A stretch of 64,000 nt of DNA from CBDCGJ01 sp965216645 (GCA_965216645.1 CBDCGJ010000029.1:222199-286198), one strand, 5' to 3'; shown: positions 43,221-55,320, counted from the first letter of the stretch. Notes: generated by a model not told the origin, from the sequence alone. Numbers and translations are program-made.

Positions 43221-43994
43221 ATGAAAATCGCCACATGGAACGTGAATTCGATCAAGGCCCGGCTGCCCAGGGTGACCGAATGGCTGAAGGAGGCGGGGCC
43301 GGATGTGGTCCTGCTCCAGGAATTGAAGGTCGTCGACGAGGCCTTCCCGCGGGACGCCATCGAGGACCTGGGCTATAACGTGGAGACCCACGGTCAGAAA
43401 ACCTATAACGGCGTCGCCATCCTGTCGAAGCGGCCGATCGAGGATGTCGAACGCGGCCTGCCCGGCGACGACGCGGACGAGCAGGCCCGCTATATCGAGG
43501 CCACGGTCGGCACCGTGCGCGTCGCCTCTATCTACCTGCCCAACGGCAATCCGATCGAGACCGAGAAATTCCCCTACAAACTGGGCTGGATGGACCGACT
43601 GACGACGCACGCAAAATCCCTGTTGGAGGGCGAACAAGCCATCGTGCTGGGCGGCGACTACAATGTCTGTCCCCAGGATATCGATTGCCACGCACCCGAG
43701 CGCTTTTCCGACGACGCGCTCTGCCAGCCGGAGAGCCGGGCCCGGTTCCGGGAGTTCAGCTACCTGGGACTGACCGACGCCTACCGGGTGCTGCATCCCA
43801 ACGTCGTCGGCTACAGCTATTGGGATTACACCGGCGGCGCCTGGCAGAAGGACAACGGGGTCCGCATCGATCATCTGATGCTGAGCCCGCAGGCCGCGGA
43901 TCGGCTGAGCGCCAGCGGCATCGACAAGAGCCCGCGCGGCAAGGATCGGCCGAGCGACCACACGCCGGTCTGGTGCGAGCTTGCCGATGACTGA
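43221..43994 (+). CDS. xth: Exodeoxyribonuclease III (AP endonuclease)
   Basis: A 257-residue exonuclease III family AP endonuclease. The start is ATG 43221, giving MKIATWNVNSIKARLPRVTEWL, the standard N-terminus with the metal-binding Asn. LQELKVVDEAFP carries the catalytic Glu; GGDYNVCPQDIDCH and RIDHLMLSPQA precede the DRPSDHTPVW block with the catalytic Asp/His. It overlaps the sulfatase gene by 8 bp at its 3' end. Function in base excision repair is family knowledge. Confidence 0.93.
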   Translation: MKIATWNVNSIKARLPRVTEWLKEAGPDVVLLQELKVVDEAFPRDAIEDLGYNVETHGQKTYNGVAILSKRPIEDVERGLPGDDADEQARYIEATVGTVRVASIYLPNGNPIETEKFPYKLGWMDRLTTHAKSLLEGEQAIVLGGDYNVCPQDIDCHAPERFSDDALCQPESRARFREFSYLGLTDAYRVLHPNVVGYSYWDYTGGAWQKDNGVRIDHLMLSPQAADRLSASGIDKSPRGKDRPSDHTPVWCELADD

Positions 43995-45903
43995 CGACGG
44001 CTGGAAGACGCCGAAACCGGCGGCGCCCGCCACCGTCGCCGCCAATAAGGCCATGGCGGCCGCTCTGCCCTTCGACGACATCCAGGATTTTGATGACGCC
44101 CGCCGCGGCTTCATCGGATCGATCCCCGACGGCGATATATTGAATGCGCGCGGCAACGCGGTCTGGCGGCTCAGCAACTACAGCTTCATCGACGACGAGG
44201 CGGCGCCGGACACGGTCAATCCCAGCCTCTGGCGGCAGGCGCGGCTCAATCTAATCCATGGTCTGTTCGAAGTGACGGAACGGGTCTACCAGGTCCGCGG
44301 CCTCGATCTCGCTAATATGACTATTATCGAGGGCAACAGCGGCTTGATCATCATCGATCCGCTGACCGTGGTCGAGGGCGCCCGGGCGGGGCTCGAGCTC
44401 TATTACGCGCATCGGCCCCGGAAACCGGTGCTGGCGGTGATGTACAGCCACAGCCATGTCGACCATTACGGCGGCGTCAAGGGGGTGATCGACGCGGACG
44501 ACGCGGCCAGCGGCAAGGTCCAGGTGATCGCACCCGACGGCTTCATGGAGGCGGTCGGCGGCGAAAACGTGCTGGCCGGCAATGCCATGACCCGGCGCGC
44601 CCAGTTCCAGTTCGGCCCCCTGCTGCGACCCGGTCCGCGCGGTCAGGTCGACGCCGGACTGGGAAAGGTGACGGCGCGCGGCCTCGTCTCCCTGATCGCG
44701 CCGAACATGCTGATCGTGGAAGATACGGAACGACATGTCATCGACGGCGTCGAGATCCAGTTCCAACTGGCACCGGATTCGGAGGCGCCGGCGGAAATGC
44801 ATATGCATTTCCCGCAGTTCAAGGTCCTGAACATGGCCGAGAACGCGACCCATAATCTGCACAATTTCTGCCCCCTGCGCGGCTCCGTCGTGCGCGACCC
44901 TCGGCTCTGGTCGAAATATCTGGCCCAGGCGATCGCCCTATACGGCAATGAGACCGATATTCTGATCGGCCAGCATCACTGGCCGACCTGGGGCCGGGAC
45001 CGGATCATCGAATTCCTGGCGAAACAACGGGATCTCTACAAATTTATCCACGACCAGACGGTCAGATTGATGAACCACGGCTACAAGCCGGCGGAGATCG
45101 CGGAAGTGCTGGATCTGCCGCCCGATCTGCGGCGCGAATGGGCCCTGCGCGGCTATTACGGCACGGTCAGTCACAATTCGAAAGCGGTCTATCAGCGCTA
45201 TCTCAGCTGGTATGACGGCAACCCCGCCAATCTCAATCCTCTGCCGCCGGTCGAGACCGCGCTTAAAACGGTCGCCTATATGGGCGGTGCGGCGGCTATG
45301 CTGACCAAAGCGCGAGCGGATTTCGCCGCCGGCGAATTTCGTTGGGTCGCCCAGGTTATGAGCCAACTCGTCTTCGCGGAGCCGGAGAACCAAGCGGCGC
45401 GCGGATTGGCGGCCGATGCTTTCGAACAACTTGGCTATCAAGCCGAAAGCGCGACCTGGCGCAATGCTTATCTCTACGGCGCCCAGGAACTGCGCCACGG
45501 CGTGATGGAATTGCCGCCGCGGCCGATCCTTAGCCCCGATCTGATCGACGCCATCGAAACTGGTACGCTATTCGACTTCATGGCGGTGCGTTTGAACCCG
45601 GATAATGTTGACGGCCGTGCCTTCGTCAGCAATTGGCGGATCACCGACCTGGCGGAAGAATTCGTCCTCACCCTCTGCCATCACACCCTCACCCATCTGC
45701 CCGGCAGCGATGCCGCGGCCGTCGCCACGGTCGAGGTCGAACATCGCACACTCGCCCATCTGCTCGTCGGCAGCCTCGACCTGGCGGATTGCCTGGCGGA
45801 CGGCCGCCTCTCCGTCACCGGCGACACCGACACCATCCGCGACCTCTTCGCCATGCTGGACGCCTTCCCCTTCATGTTCGAAATGGTGGCGCCGCAACGT
45901 TAG
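43987..45903 (+). CDS. Class III (SdsA-type) alkyl sulfatase / MBL-fold hydrolase
   Basis: A 638-residue metallo-beta-lactamase-fold protein of the SdsA1/YjcS family, which hydrolyses medium-chain alkyl sulfates. The di-zinc motif is YSHSHVDHYGGVKGVID; further ligand-bearing blocks are VLNMAENATHNLHNFCPLRG and ILIGQHHWPTWG. A C-terminal SCP2-like lipid-binding domain with dimerisation segments follows, from about residue 400. It begins MTDDGWKTP without a signal peptide, unlike secreted SdsA1, so it may be cytoplasmic or exported by another route. A TauD-like oxygenase at 24938 is the other sulfur-related candidate in the window. Confidence 0.88.
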   Translation: MTDDGWKTPKPAAPATVAANKAMAAALPFDDIQDFDDARRGFIGSIPDGDILNARGNAVWRLSNYSFIDDEAAPDTVNPSLWRQARLNLIHGLFEVTERVYQVRGLDLANMTIIEGNSGLIIIDPLTVVEGARAGLELYYAHRPRKPVLAVMYSHSHVDHYGGVKGVIDADDAASGKVQVIAPDGFMEAVGGENVLAGNAMTRRAQFQFGPLLRPGPRGQVDAGLGKVTARGLVSLIAPNMLIVEDTERHVIDGVEIQFQLAPDSEAPAEMHMHFPQFKVLNMAENATHNLHNFCPLRGSVVRDPRLWSKYLAQAIALYGNETDILIGQHHWPTWGRDRIIEFLAKQRDLYKFIHDQTVRLMNHGYKPAEIAEVLDLPPDLRREWALRGYYGTVSHNSKAVYQRYLSWYDGNPANLNPLPPVETALKTVAYMGGAAAMLTKARADFAAGEFRWVAQVMSQLVFAEPENQAARGLAADAFEQLGYQAESATWRNAYLYGAQELRHGVMELPPRPILSPDLIDAIETGTLFDFMAVRLNPDNVDGRAFVSNWRITDLAEEFVLTLCHHTLTHLPGSDAAAVATVEVEHRTLAHLLVGSLDLADCLADGRLSVTGDTDTIRDLFAMLDAFPFMFEMVAPQR

Positions 45904-46048
45904 GCCTGCCGCCAGGGCCTACTCCCGGAAAAAGTACCTAAAATACAAATAAAAGCTAACTTTTTTCCTGATTCTGGACAGTGTACGTTCACGCGTTATT
46001 TTCCATTTTGAGGCATGGTTAGCGTAAATCTAGAGTAGAGGGTACATC

Positions 46049-49000
46049 ATGTTAGCGGTTGGTATGCAGAACTGGTTGGAGGGTATCGGCTTCGGCGATT
46101 ACCAAGAACTGTTCGCGGCAAATGGAATTGACCTTGATATCATTGGCGATCTCAATGAATCGGATTTTAAGTCGCTCGGCTTCAATCTGGGGGACTGCAA
46201 ACGCCTGACCCGGGCGATTTCCGATATGGAGGTCCTCGAGAGTTCCCGGCGCAGTCAACCTGTCGTTAGCCCGACCGTACCCTCCGCCATGCGTGTCGTG
46301 GAGATCCCTTCCCTACCCGTCAACGACACCGATCTGCCTACCGTCGATGTCGAACTCGACTTGATGGAAGAACCGGAGCCGGAGGAAGAGGTCGAAGAGG
46401 AAGAAGACGCGCTCGAAGCCGTCGGAGACTTCCCGGATCTCGCCTCGGCCCTGATCGATGAACGCCCCGACGAGGCGCCGCAACCCGGCGAATGCGCGAT
46501 CGCCGGCCCGGTTAACGCACCCGTAAAGGAAGTGGAAGAAGAGAAAGAGCCGGCCGAGCAAAAACTATTGTCTGTCTTGTTCTGCGACTTGGTTGGCGGT
46601 AACGCGCTGATCCATTGCATCGAGACGGCCAAACGGCGCGCGGCGGTTCGCGCTTACCGCGACGCCGTGAGTTCGGCGGTAACCGATTTCGACGGCTATG
46701 TCCGGGAAGTCGGCAAAAGCGGACTGATGATTTATTTCGGATTGTCCGGCGACACCGAGAATACGGCCAGCCAGGCCGCGATGGCCGGATTGGCCGCGGT
46801 TCGTACCGTGCGATCCTTGGACGTGCCTGGTTTACGCACGCCGTCGCTCTATCTCGGTGTGGCGACCGGCGACGTGGAAATCACCGGCCCGTCCACCGAT
46901 CTGCTGCCGGCCCGCGAGGGTACGGTGCCCAATCTGGCGGCACGCCTGCAGCAGATCGCCAAACCCGATCAACTCATCGTTTGCAAAGACACCTGCAAGC
47001 AACTTGATGAAGGGTTCGAAACCACCGAAATGGAACCCCGGTTGATCAAGGGATACGAAGACCCGGTCGCCGTCTTTAGCGTTCAGGAAGTCCTCAGCAC
47101 CGCCGCCGCGCCGATCTACGGCCGCGAAGACGAACTCGACCAGCTTCGGAAGCTTTGGACGAAAACCGTCGAGGGCAAGGGCCAGATCCTTATGATCCAA
47201 GGCGATGCGGGTATCGGCAAATCTCATTTGATCGAGGCGTTTTGCTCCGAGATGGACGAAACAGCTTATCGGCGCATCGAATGGCGGGGCGAAGAAATCC
47301 AGCTCAACCATCCGCTGCAGCCGGTCATCGAGCAAATACGGGACACCGCCGACATCGGCCCCAAAGACGACCGCGAGGACGCAGCGGTAAAACTAGACCG
47401 GATGCTGGAAGATATCGGTGTCGCCGTTGGCCCCGATCGGTCGCTGATCGCTATGCTGCTTTCGCTGCCGGCGCCGAATGGTCAAGCCGACCTTAGCCTA
47501 TCGCCGGAACAAATTCGCTACGACACGTTGTCCGCCCTCAGAAACTTTTTACTGTGTCTGGCGCGGCAACGGCCAATGGTGTTGAGCGTTAGAGACGCGC
47601 AATGGCTCGACGCCACGAGTTTGCAGCTCATGCACGACCTCGTCGAGGACATCCGGAACGAGCCTGTATTCCTGACCATCGGCACGCGGGACGCGTCGCT
47701 TCTGCGGCTTGCCGGCGATCATGTCGCCAATCTGACCTTGAGCGGCCTAAGCAAAGAGCATAACGCCGACCTCCTCCGTACCTTTGTCTCTGGCGATATT
47801 ACCGACAAGGCTGTGGAAACGATCGTCGAACGCGCCGAGGGCATGCCGCTTATGATCAAGGCCTTCGGCCTCGGCCTCAACAAGGGCAAGGTCGCAAAGA
47901 ATTTCGAAACAGCGGTGCGGACCCAGGTGGAGCAGTTCGATCCGGAACTACGCGAAATTACCGAAATTGCGGCCGTATTCGGCCTCACTTTCGACAGAGG
48001 CCTGCCGGCGGCCGTGCTCAACCGACCCATGGAAGAACTGGTGCCGGCCTTCGAACGTTTGGTCGAGACGCGGTTGGTCCAGATATCGGACGGCGATACC
48101 GCGCCACGCTTCACCTTCGAACATGATCTGGTTCGCCGCGCGATTATCGATGCTCTACCGGTCAAGCGTCGCCGGCAGCTCCATCGGGAAGTCGCCCATA
48201 CGTTGGAAACCCGGTTCCCGGCGATCGCGGCGGAACAGCCGGAGGTGTTGGCCGAGCAGTTCGAGAATGCGAATGTCACCGACAAGGCGATCGCCTATCG
48301 CCGCCGCGCCGCGGCGCGGGCGGCCTGGCAATGCGCCGACCGTGAAGCCTTGCAATCATTCCACGCCGCCTGTTCGCTGCTGAATACGTTGCCGCAGTCC
48401 GTGGAACGCGACCGCGCGGAATACGAGTTGCTGACCGACGACGGCATGCCGGCCCTGATTGCCGACAACTATCCGATGGACGAGTGCGAAACGTTCTACC
48501 TTCGGGCCCGCGAACTCAGTGAGAAGCTCGGTACTACCGCAGGCATGTTCCCAATCTTGCACGATCTCTGGCTTTGCGAAGCCGGCCGCGGACGGTTCGA
48601 AGCGGCCTTGTCGAGTGCGGAGGCGTTGGTCGAGCAGACGAAACCGGAAGGCGATCAGGAACGTCTGGCCTTGGCCTATCGCTCCCTCGGCACCACCTAT
48701 CTGCAACTCGGCCGCAACGACGAGGCTTGGGAAGCGTTAAGCCACGGCATCGACGCCATGCAGCAGCATGGGCAACCCGCCGATTTAGCGACTTATGGCG
48801 AAGATAACGGCCTTGCCTGCCGGCAGTATTTCGCTTGGGCGCAGCTCTTCCGAGGCCTGCCGGAAAAGGCGATCGATACTGTCCAAGAGACCTTGAAGAC
48901 GGCCAGCGAAATGGCCGATCCCGCCAGCCAAATGTCAAGCAAGGCCGTGGCATGTACAATCCATCTGCTAAGGCAGGAAGTCGACGACGTCCTGCGTTTG

Positions 49001-49567
49001 AGCGAGGAAATTCTGGCCGAAGAGCAGGAGAATGGGACCAATTATTGGACAGTACAAATGCTCCGCAACAAGGCCTGGGCATTAGGCCGACAAGGCAAGT
49101 CGAAAGACAGCCTAGACTGTCTTGCGCAGATTGACGCGCTTTGGCCGGCCGACGAGCAACCGGCGCCGAACCCGATCCAACTCGGCTGCAAAGCCGAACT
49201 GCTCGGCCATGCGGGCAAATGGAAACAGAGCCTCAACACCATCGACGATGCCCTCGCCGCGCTCAAAAACAATCAAGTGCGCTGGTACGAAGCGGAACTG
49301 CTCCGCATCAAGGGCTGGCTCTTGGAAGCCAGCGGCAATGCGGATCAGGCCATGGGCCACTACGCCGACGCGGTCAAGTTGGCCAGGAAGCAGAAAAACC
49401 AGTGGTGGCTCCTGCGCGCCGCCACGGCCCATGCCGGATTGTTGGCCAAGTCCAAGGACGTGGTCGCGGCCCGGCAGCTTCTGTCGCCGATCTTCCAGAC
49501 CTTCACCGAAGGGCTGGAGACTAAGGATCTAAGGGACGCCAAGGCCCTGCTTTACAAGCTGCTCTAA
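46049..49567 (+). CDS. SAM - class III cyclase - AAA ATPase - TPR signalling protein
   Basis: A 1172-residue multi-domain protein. Residues 5-65 are a SAM domain (NWLEGIGFGDYQELFAANGI), 100-170 an acidic linker and 172-345 a class III adenylate/guanylate cyclase domain. An AAA/STAND ATPase (Walker A GDAGIGKS at 386-393) runs to about 700, and TPR-like repeats fill the C-terminus. The first metal Asp is kept (Asp180, FCDLVG), but the second, in the usual GDG-YFG loop, is Lys223 (VGKSGLMIYFG), so the cyclase is probably inactive or altered. Asn295 and the AAR after it remain. The start has AGAGGG upstream. It stands alone and would be a sensor or scaffold. Confidence 0.85.
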   Translation: MLAVGMQNWLEGIGFGDYQELFAANGIDLDIIGDLNESDFKSLGFNLGDCKRLTRAISDMEVLESSRRSQPVVSPTVPSAMRVVEIPSLPVNDTDLPTVDVELDLMEEPEPEEEVEEEEDALEAVGDFPDLASALIDERPDEAPQPGECAIAGPVNAPVKEVEEEKEPAEQKLLSVLFCDLVGGNALIHCIETAKRRAAVRAYRDAVSSAVTDFDGYVREVGKSGLMIYFGLSGDTENTASQAAMAGLAAVRTVRSLDVPGLRTPSLYLGVATGDVEITGPSTDLLPAREGTVPNLAARLQQIAKPDQLIVCKDTCKQLDEGFETTEMEPRLIKGYEDPVAVFSVQEVLSTAAAPIYGREDELDQLRKLWTKTVEGKGQILMIQGDAGIGKSHLIEAFCSEMDETAYRRIEWRGEEIQLNHPLQPVIEQIRDTADIGPKDDREDAAVKLDRMLEDIGVAVGPDRSLIAMLLSLPAPNGQADLSLSPEQIRYDTLSALRNFLLCLARQRPMVLSVRDAQWLDATSLQLMHDLVEDIRNEPVFLTIGTRDASLLRLAGDHVANLTLSGLSKEHNADLLRTFVSGDITDKAVETIVERAEGMPLMIKAFGLGLNKGKVAKNFETAVRTQVEQFDPELREITEIAAVFGLTFDRGLPAAVLNRPMEELVPAFERLVETRLVQISDGDTAPRFTFEHDLVRRAIIDALPVKRRRQLHREVAHTLETRFPAIAAEQPEVLAEQFENANVTDKAIAYRRRAAARAAWQCADREALQSFHAACSLLNTLPQSVERDRAEYELLTDDGMPALIADNYPMDECETFYLRARELSEKLGTTAGMFPILHDLWLCEAGRGRFEAALSSAEALVEQTKPEGDQERLALAYRSLGTTYLQLGRNDEAWEALSHGIDAMQQHGQPADLATYGEDNGLACRQYFAWAQLFRGLPEKAIDTVQETLKTASEMADPASQMSSKAVACTIHLLRQEVDDVLRLSEEILAEEQENGTNYWTVQMLRNKAWALGRQGKSKDSLDCLAQIDALWPADEQPAPNPIQLGCKAELLGHAGKWKQSLNTIDDALAALKNNQVRWYEAELLRIKGWLLEASGNADQAMGHYADAVKLARKQKNQWWLLRAATAHAGLLAKSKDVVAARQLLSPIFQTFTEGLETKDLRDAKALLYKLL

Positions 49568-49633
49568 CAAACCATCGATAAAGCCGGCAGTTCGCAGTGA
49601 AACCCATCGTCAACGCTGCACTGTCGCTTCAAT

Positions 49634-51101
49634 AGTTCAGTGTTAAGAAGCGGTTTTTAGGGTTGAATTTGGGATCCTTCCGGCCAGGATGGCGGTGATG
49701 ATTTGGCGCAGCCATCTCAGGATGAGGCGGAAGTTGTAACCGACGGCGCTCATGATGGCGTTGATCTGGTCGCCTTGGCGGCCCTTCAGATAGTTGCGGC
49801 CCAGGTGGCCGTCAGTCTTGCAGTGACCGATCACCGCCTCGATGGCGCTACGCCGCCTGAGTTCCTTCCTGATCTGACCATGCACGCCGCGTTTCTGGCC
49901 GGATTTGAAGACCCGGAGCGGTCGCGGCGCGTCGTGGCCTTGATACCCCTTGTCGACATAGGCGCGCTCGATCTCCCGCCCGGTCAGGGCCTCGGTCTTC
50001 TCGAGCACCTCTTTCAATGTGTGGCCGTCATAAGGATTGCCCGGCAGGGCCTTGGCGTGGAGGATGAATTGGCCGCCCTTACAGGTCTTATTGGTGGCGG
50101 TCAGCGAGACTTTGACGCCGAACTCGTACGGCGCCTGGGCCTTGCCCTTGCCGATGCATTCGGTCTCCGGCGCGTGCCAGGAATAGAGCTTCCAGCCGCG
50201 CTGGCGTTGTTTCTGGCTCTTGATCTGACGGGCCTTGGCCAGGGGGCCGGCGAAGACCTGTTTCAGGTCCGCATCGTTTTCGATCTTGTTGGCGATGTCG
50301 CGGATCAGCCGGCCGAGCCGGGTCTTCAGAAACTTCAGCCGATTGTTCATGCGCTTGTACTGCTTGGCATGGGCGTAGCGCCCGGCCTTGATCGCCGCCC
50401 GCTTGGCCACCCGGGTATAGGATTGCCGCAGCTTGACATCGTGCCGCTTGGCCAGCTTGCCCAGTTCCTGGATCACCTTGTTGAGGAGCTTGGCGTCGGT
50501 CGGGAAAGTGACGTTCTTGGGCTGCACCGTGGTATCGACCGTGACCCGGGCCAGATCGCGTTTCTTGAGGGCGCCGGTGTCGTGCGCGATGCGCAGGCTT
50601 TCGGCCAACAGGATCTCCAACTTGTCGCCGATCCGCTTGCGCCAGTGGCTCATGCCGGAGCGCTCGTGCACCAGCCGGTGCTGGAAGAACTCCTCGCCGG
50701 TGAAGTACTGGTAATAGGGGTTCTCGACCCAGCGTGCCCAGACCTGCTCGTCCGACAGGTTGTAGCTATGCTTCAACAGAAACATCCCGATCATGAACCG
50801 CACCGGCTCCGCCGGCCGGCCCTGGTCGGAGAAATAGGGCGCCAGTTCCTCGTCGAGCCAGTCCCAATCGATCTTGTCGGCCAGCTGTACCAACTCGTGG
50901 CGCGGGTTCAAAAGGCCGTCGAGACGGACCAGGAACAGGTCGTCATGATCGGCTTTGGGCCGCTTCCTCGGACGCATGGAATTCCTCCAAATCACTCACT
51001 CGAAGGAATCACAAACGGCTCAAAAAGGGAATCGAAATCGCAAGAAAACGGCGCCAACCAAGCCAAATTCTTGCAATCTCAAAACCGAAAAAACACGAAC
51101 T
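49634..51101. mobile_element. Insertion sequence of IS5/IS1182 type (approximate ends)
   Basis: The transposase gene is flanked by imperfect terminal inverted repeats. The left end at 49634 begins AGTTCAGTGTTAAGAAGCGG and the right end, read inward from 51101, begins AGTTCGTGTTTTTTCGG; both continue with CGGTTTT and AATTTGG blocks, with gaps. This gives about 1.47 kb. I found no target-site duplication, so the ends are not certain. It lies between the signalling protein and rpoD, the only autonomous mobile element in the window. Confidence 0.5.
49643..50977 (-). CDS. IS5/IS1182-family transposase
   Basis: A 444-residue DDE transposase. The catalytic triad is readable as Asp in VTVDTTVQPKNV, Asp in RAYVDKGYQGHD and Glu in RRRSAIEAVIGHCKTDGHL. 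PVRFMIGMFLLKHSYNLSDEQ is the DUF772-type N-terminal domain. The start ATG 50977 has GGAGGAA five bases upstream; the frame to 50995 is not needed. It is full length and appears intact. The large plus-strand frame over it (49703-51301) is a shadow. Confidence 0.9.
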   Translation of the reverse strand: MRPRKRPKADHDDLFLVRLDGLLNPRHELVQLADKIDWDWLDEELAPYFSDQGRPAEPVRFMIGMFLLKHSYNLSDEQVWARWVENPYYQYFTGEEFFQHRLVHERSGMSHWRKRIGDKLEILLAESLRIAHDTGALKKRDLARVTVDTTVQPKNVTFPTDAKLLNKVIQELGKLAKRHDVKLRQSYTRVAKRAAIKAGRYAHAKQYKRMNNRLKFLKTRLGRLIRDIANKIENDADLKQVFAGPLAKARQIKSQKQRQRGWKLYSWHAPETECIGKGKAQAPYEFGVKVSLTATNKTCKGGQFILHAKALPGNPYDGHTLKEVLEKTEALTGREIERAYVDKGYQGHDAPRPLRVFKSGQKRGVHGQIRKELRRRSAIEAVIGHCKTDGHLGRNYLKGRQGDQINAIMSAVGYNFRLILRWLRQIITAILAGRIPNSTLKTAS

Positions 51102-51331
51102 TACGAAGCAGCCACAAGGACTTGGGAATTGTTAACGGTGAACTCAATATCGTGATCGATTCCGAACTGGTCGCGACAGAAACCATGTCATCTTGGAAAC
51201 GGCGCAATCATTGGCCGGTATCTCGCGCAGAACGTAAATCTGTCGTTGGCGGGATGCCGTATATTAACTGCCCCAACTTCCGGTATGACGTGATTTGTTG
51301 AGGCTTATCAGAATTGTTGAAGCCGAGCGGA
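51102..51331. other. Intergenic DNA between the IS end and rpoD
   Basis: About 230 bp after the IS right end and before the rpoD stop. Together with the IS leader (50978-51101) it makes over 350 bp without a gene. I see no tRNA, no hairpin with a T tract and no convincing ORF; a short plus-strand frame runs through it from the IS shadow but has no family match. It is less GC-rich than the surrounding genes, as expected of a 3' region disturbed by an insertion. Confidence 0.6.
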
Positions 51332-53326
<1,995 letters not shown>

Positions 53327-53418
53327 GTGACCTCCACTTCGGCTGCGATCGTTAATCGTCGGGCAAACCCGATCGCTCGTCACTCATGTCGTTCGTTCAT
53401 ACCACCAAATCATACCGC

Positions 53419-55248
53419 TCAGACGGTATCGACTTCGGTCGCTTCGGCTTCCGCCTGGCGAACCGCGTCCTGCAACGCGATAAAATGCGCAAAGGCTTTG
53501 TCGGTGGTTTCCTCGCCCAAGGCGCGTTCGGCCACCGCCAGTTCCTGGCGTAACTCGTCTAGTCGATGCAATCTGATGATATGCGTCCAGCCATTGATCA
53601 CGGTCTCCATGGGAGCCTGGGGGCGTGCGAACGGCTCTAAGCGTTCCACATTCGAACCCGTCAATTCGTCGATCAATTGGACCAAATTGCTCTCTGGTAA
53701 ATCGTCTTTTAAGGCGCTTAAGTCAAGTGCTTTTCCAAGACCGGCGTGTTTTAGGATTTCCACCCTGATTCTGTCAAGATCGGGGTTTACCATATTTATC
53801 CCCGCCAGCTCCTCGAAAACATCCAGCGCAAGTTCGGGTGAGTTCAGTAGCATGGCGACGATGGTTTTCTCGCGCGGTCTTTGACCGCCGTTTAGGTTGC
53901 CGTTCAATCCTCTCTCGGCTGGAAGTCGGCGATTCCGGTTGACCCACACACGCCGTTCGCCGGAACGCCCCCGTGTGGCGCCACCAAAAGTCAAATCGAT
54001 CTTGTCTTTAAAATATCTATAATAGAAATCTCGAACGCCGGCGTCCTCAATGGTCTGGCTGATCTGGCGCAATCGTTTTCGCAAACCCGCGCGCCGTTCG
54101 GGCGTATCGACCGGACCCTCCGCCAGACATTGAAGCCAGATCACCTCGGCCAGGCCGGCCGCCTCCCGCACCAATTCCCGGATTTTCGCCGGGCCTTGGC
54201 GGCGGACCAGGCTGTCCGGGTCCTCCCCCTCCGGTAGTTCGACGAAGCGCAGGGAAAAGCCAGCCTGGAGCAGCGGTAACGCCCGTTCGGCGGCCCGGAA
54301 GGCGGCGCGCTGGCCGGCGGCATCGCCGTCGAAGCAAAGGGTCGGCTCCGGCGCCATGCGCCAGAGCATTTTCAACTGGTCCTCCGTCACCGCGGTACCG
54401 AGCGGTGCCACCGCATTGTCGATACCGGCCCGGGCCAAGCCGATCACGTCCATGTAGCCTTCGACCACCAGGACGTTGCCGGCGTCGTAGGCCGGTTTGC
54501 TGGCGCCGGCGAGATTGAACAGCAGATGGCCCTTATGGAAGATCGGCGTTTCCGGGCTGTTGAGATATTTCGCCCGTGCCTTCTCGCTCATCGCCCGACC
54601 GCCGAAGGCGACGATACGGCCGCGCCGGTCGAGGATAGGAAACATGATGCGGTGGCGGAACCGATCGAAGCTGTCGCCGCCATCCTCCGGCGCGATCAAC
54701 ATGCCGGATTCGATCAGGTCGGCTTCCGTGACGCCGCGCGACAACATCGCCGCTTTGACCCCGTCGCGCCGGTCCGGGGCGTAACCGAGACGGAAACGTT
54801 TGATGGTCTTCTCGTCGAGGCCGCGACCCAGGAGATATTCCCGCGCCGCCGCGCCGCCGGCGCCCGCAAGTTCGCTTTCGTACCAACCGCAGACCCGCTC
54901 CATCACCTCGTGCAGGCCCCGCGCGCGGGCTTGACGCTGCTGCTCTTCCGGTGTGGCGCGCGGCACTTCCATACCGGCATCCTGCGCCAGTCGTTCGACG
55001 GTTTCCGGAAACGACAACCCTTCCGTCTTCATGACGAAATCGATGGCGCTGCCATGTTCGCCGCAGCCGAAGCAATGGTAGAATCCCTTGTCGACGACAA
55101 CGGAAAAGGACGGCGTCTTTTCGTTGTGGAAGGGACAGAGCCCCTGATACTCCCGCCCCCGCTTGGTCAGCTTGACCCGACGCCCGATCAACGCCGCGAG
55201 ATCGACGCGGTGCTTCAGTTCGTCAAGAAATTGCGGCGAAAGGCTCAT
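53419..55248 (-). CDS. dnaG: DNA primase
   Basis: A 609-residue primase that makes RNA primers at the fork. The N-terminal zinc finger is CPFHNEKTPSFSVVVDKGFYHCFGCG (shown in part: CPFH...HCFGCG), and the TOPRIM catalytic core carries VLVVEGYMDVIGLARAG and FDGDAAGQRAA with its Glu and Asp metal ligands. The C-terminal helicase-binding domain follows from about residue 430 (KTIVAMLLNSPELALDVFEE). It starts with MSLSPQFLDELKHRVDLAAL. It is co-directional with rpoD and divergent from the MFS gene at 55321. Confidence 0.95.
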   Translation of the reverse strand: MSLSPQFLDELKHRVDLAALIGRRVKLTKRGREYQGLCPFHNEKTPSFSVVVDKGFYHCFGCGEHGSAIDFVMKTEGLSFPETVERLAQDAGMEVPRATPEEQQRQARARGLHEVMERVCGWYESELAGAGGAAAREYLLGRGLDEKTIKRFRLGYAPDRRDGVKAAMLSRGVTEADLIESGMLIAPEDGGDSFDRFRHRIMFPILDRRGRIVAFGGRAMSEKARAKYLNSPETPIFHKGHLLFNLAGASKPAYDAGNVLVVEGYMDVIGLARAGIDNAVAPLGTAVTEDQLKMLWRMAPEPTLCFDGDAAGQRAAFRAAERALPLLQAGFSLRFVELPEGEDPDSLVRRQGPAKIRELVREAAGLAEVIWLQCLAEGPVDTPERRAGLRKRLRQISQTIEDAGVRDFYYRYFKDKIDLTFGGATRGRSGERRVWVNRNRRLPAERGLNGNLNGGQRPREKTIVAMLLNSPELALDVFEELAGINMVNPDLDRIRVEILKHAGLGKALDLSALKDDLPESNLVQLIDELTGSNVERLEPFARPQAPMETVINGWTHIIRLHRLDELRQELAVAERALGEETTDKAFAHFIALQDAVRQAEAEATEVDTV

Positions 55249-55320
55249 GGCCTTTGTCTAACACAATTCCGGTTCCCGCCAGTGGACAATTTGCTGTCGG
55301 CCCGCGCATAGTGGCGCTCC

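Noticed and set aside
45901..45921. Hairpin covering the alkyl-sulfatase stop codon (TAGGCC...GGCCTA)
   Set aside because: Stem of 6-7 bp without a following T tract; too weak for a terminator call.
49703..51301. Plus-strand open frame of 532 codons
   Set aside because: It is antisense to the intact transposase and has no family features; the reverse strand carries the DDE motifs.
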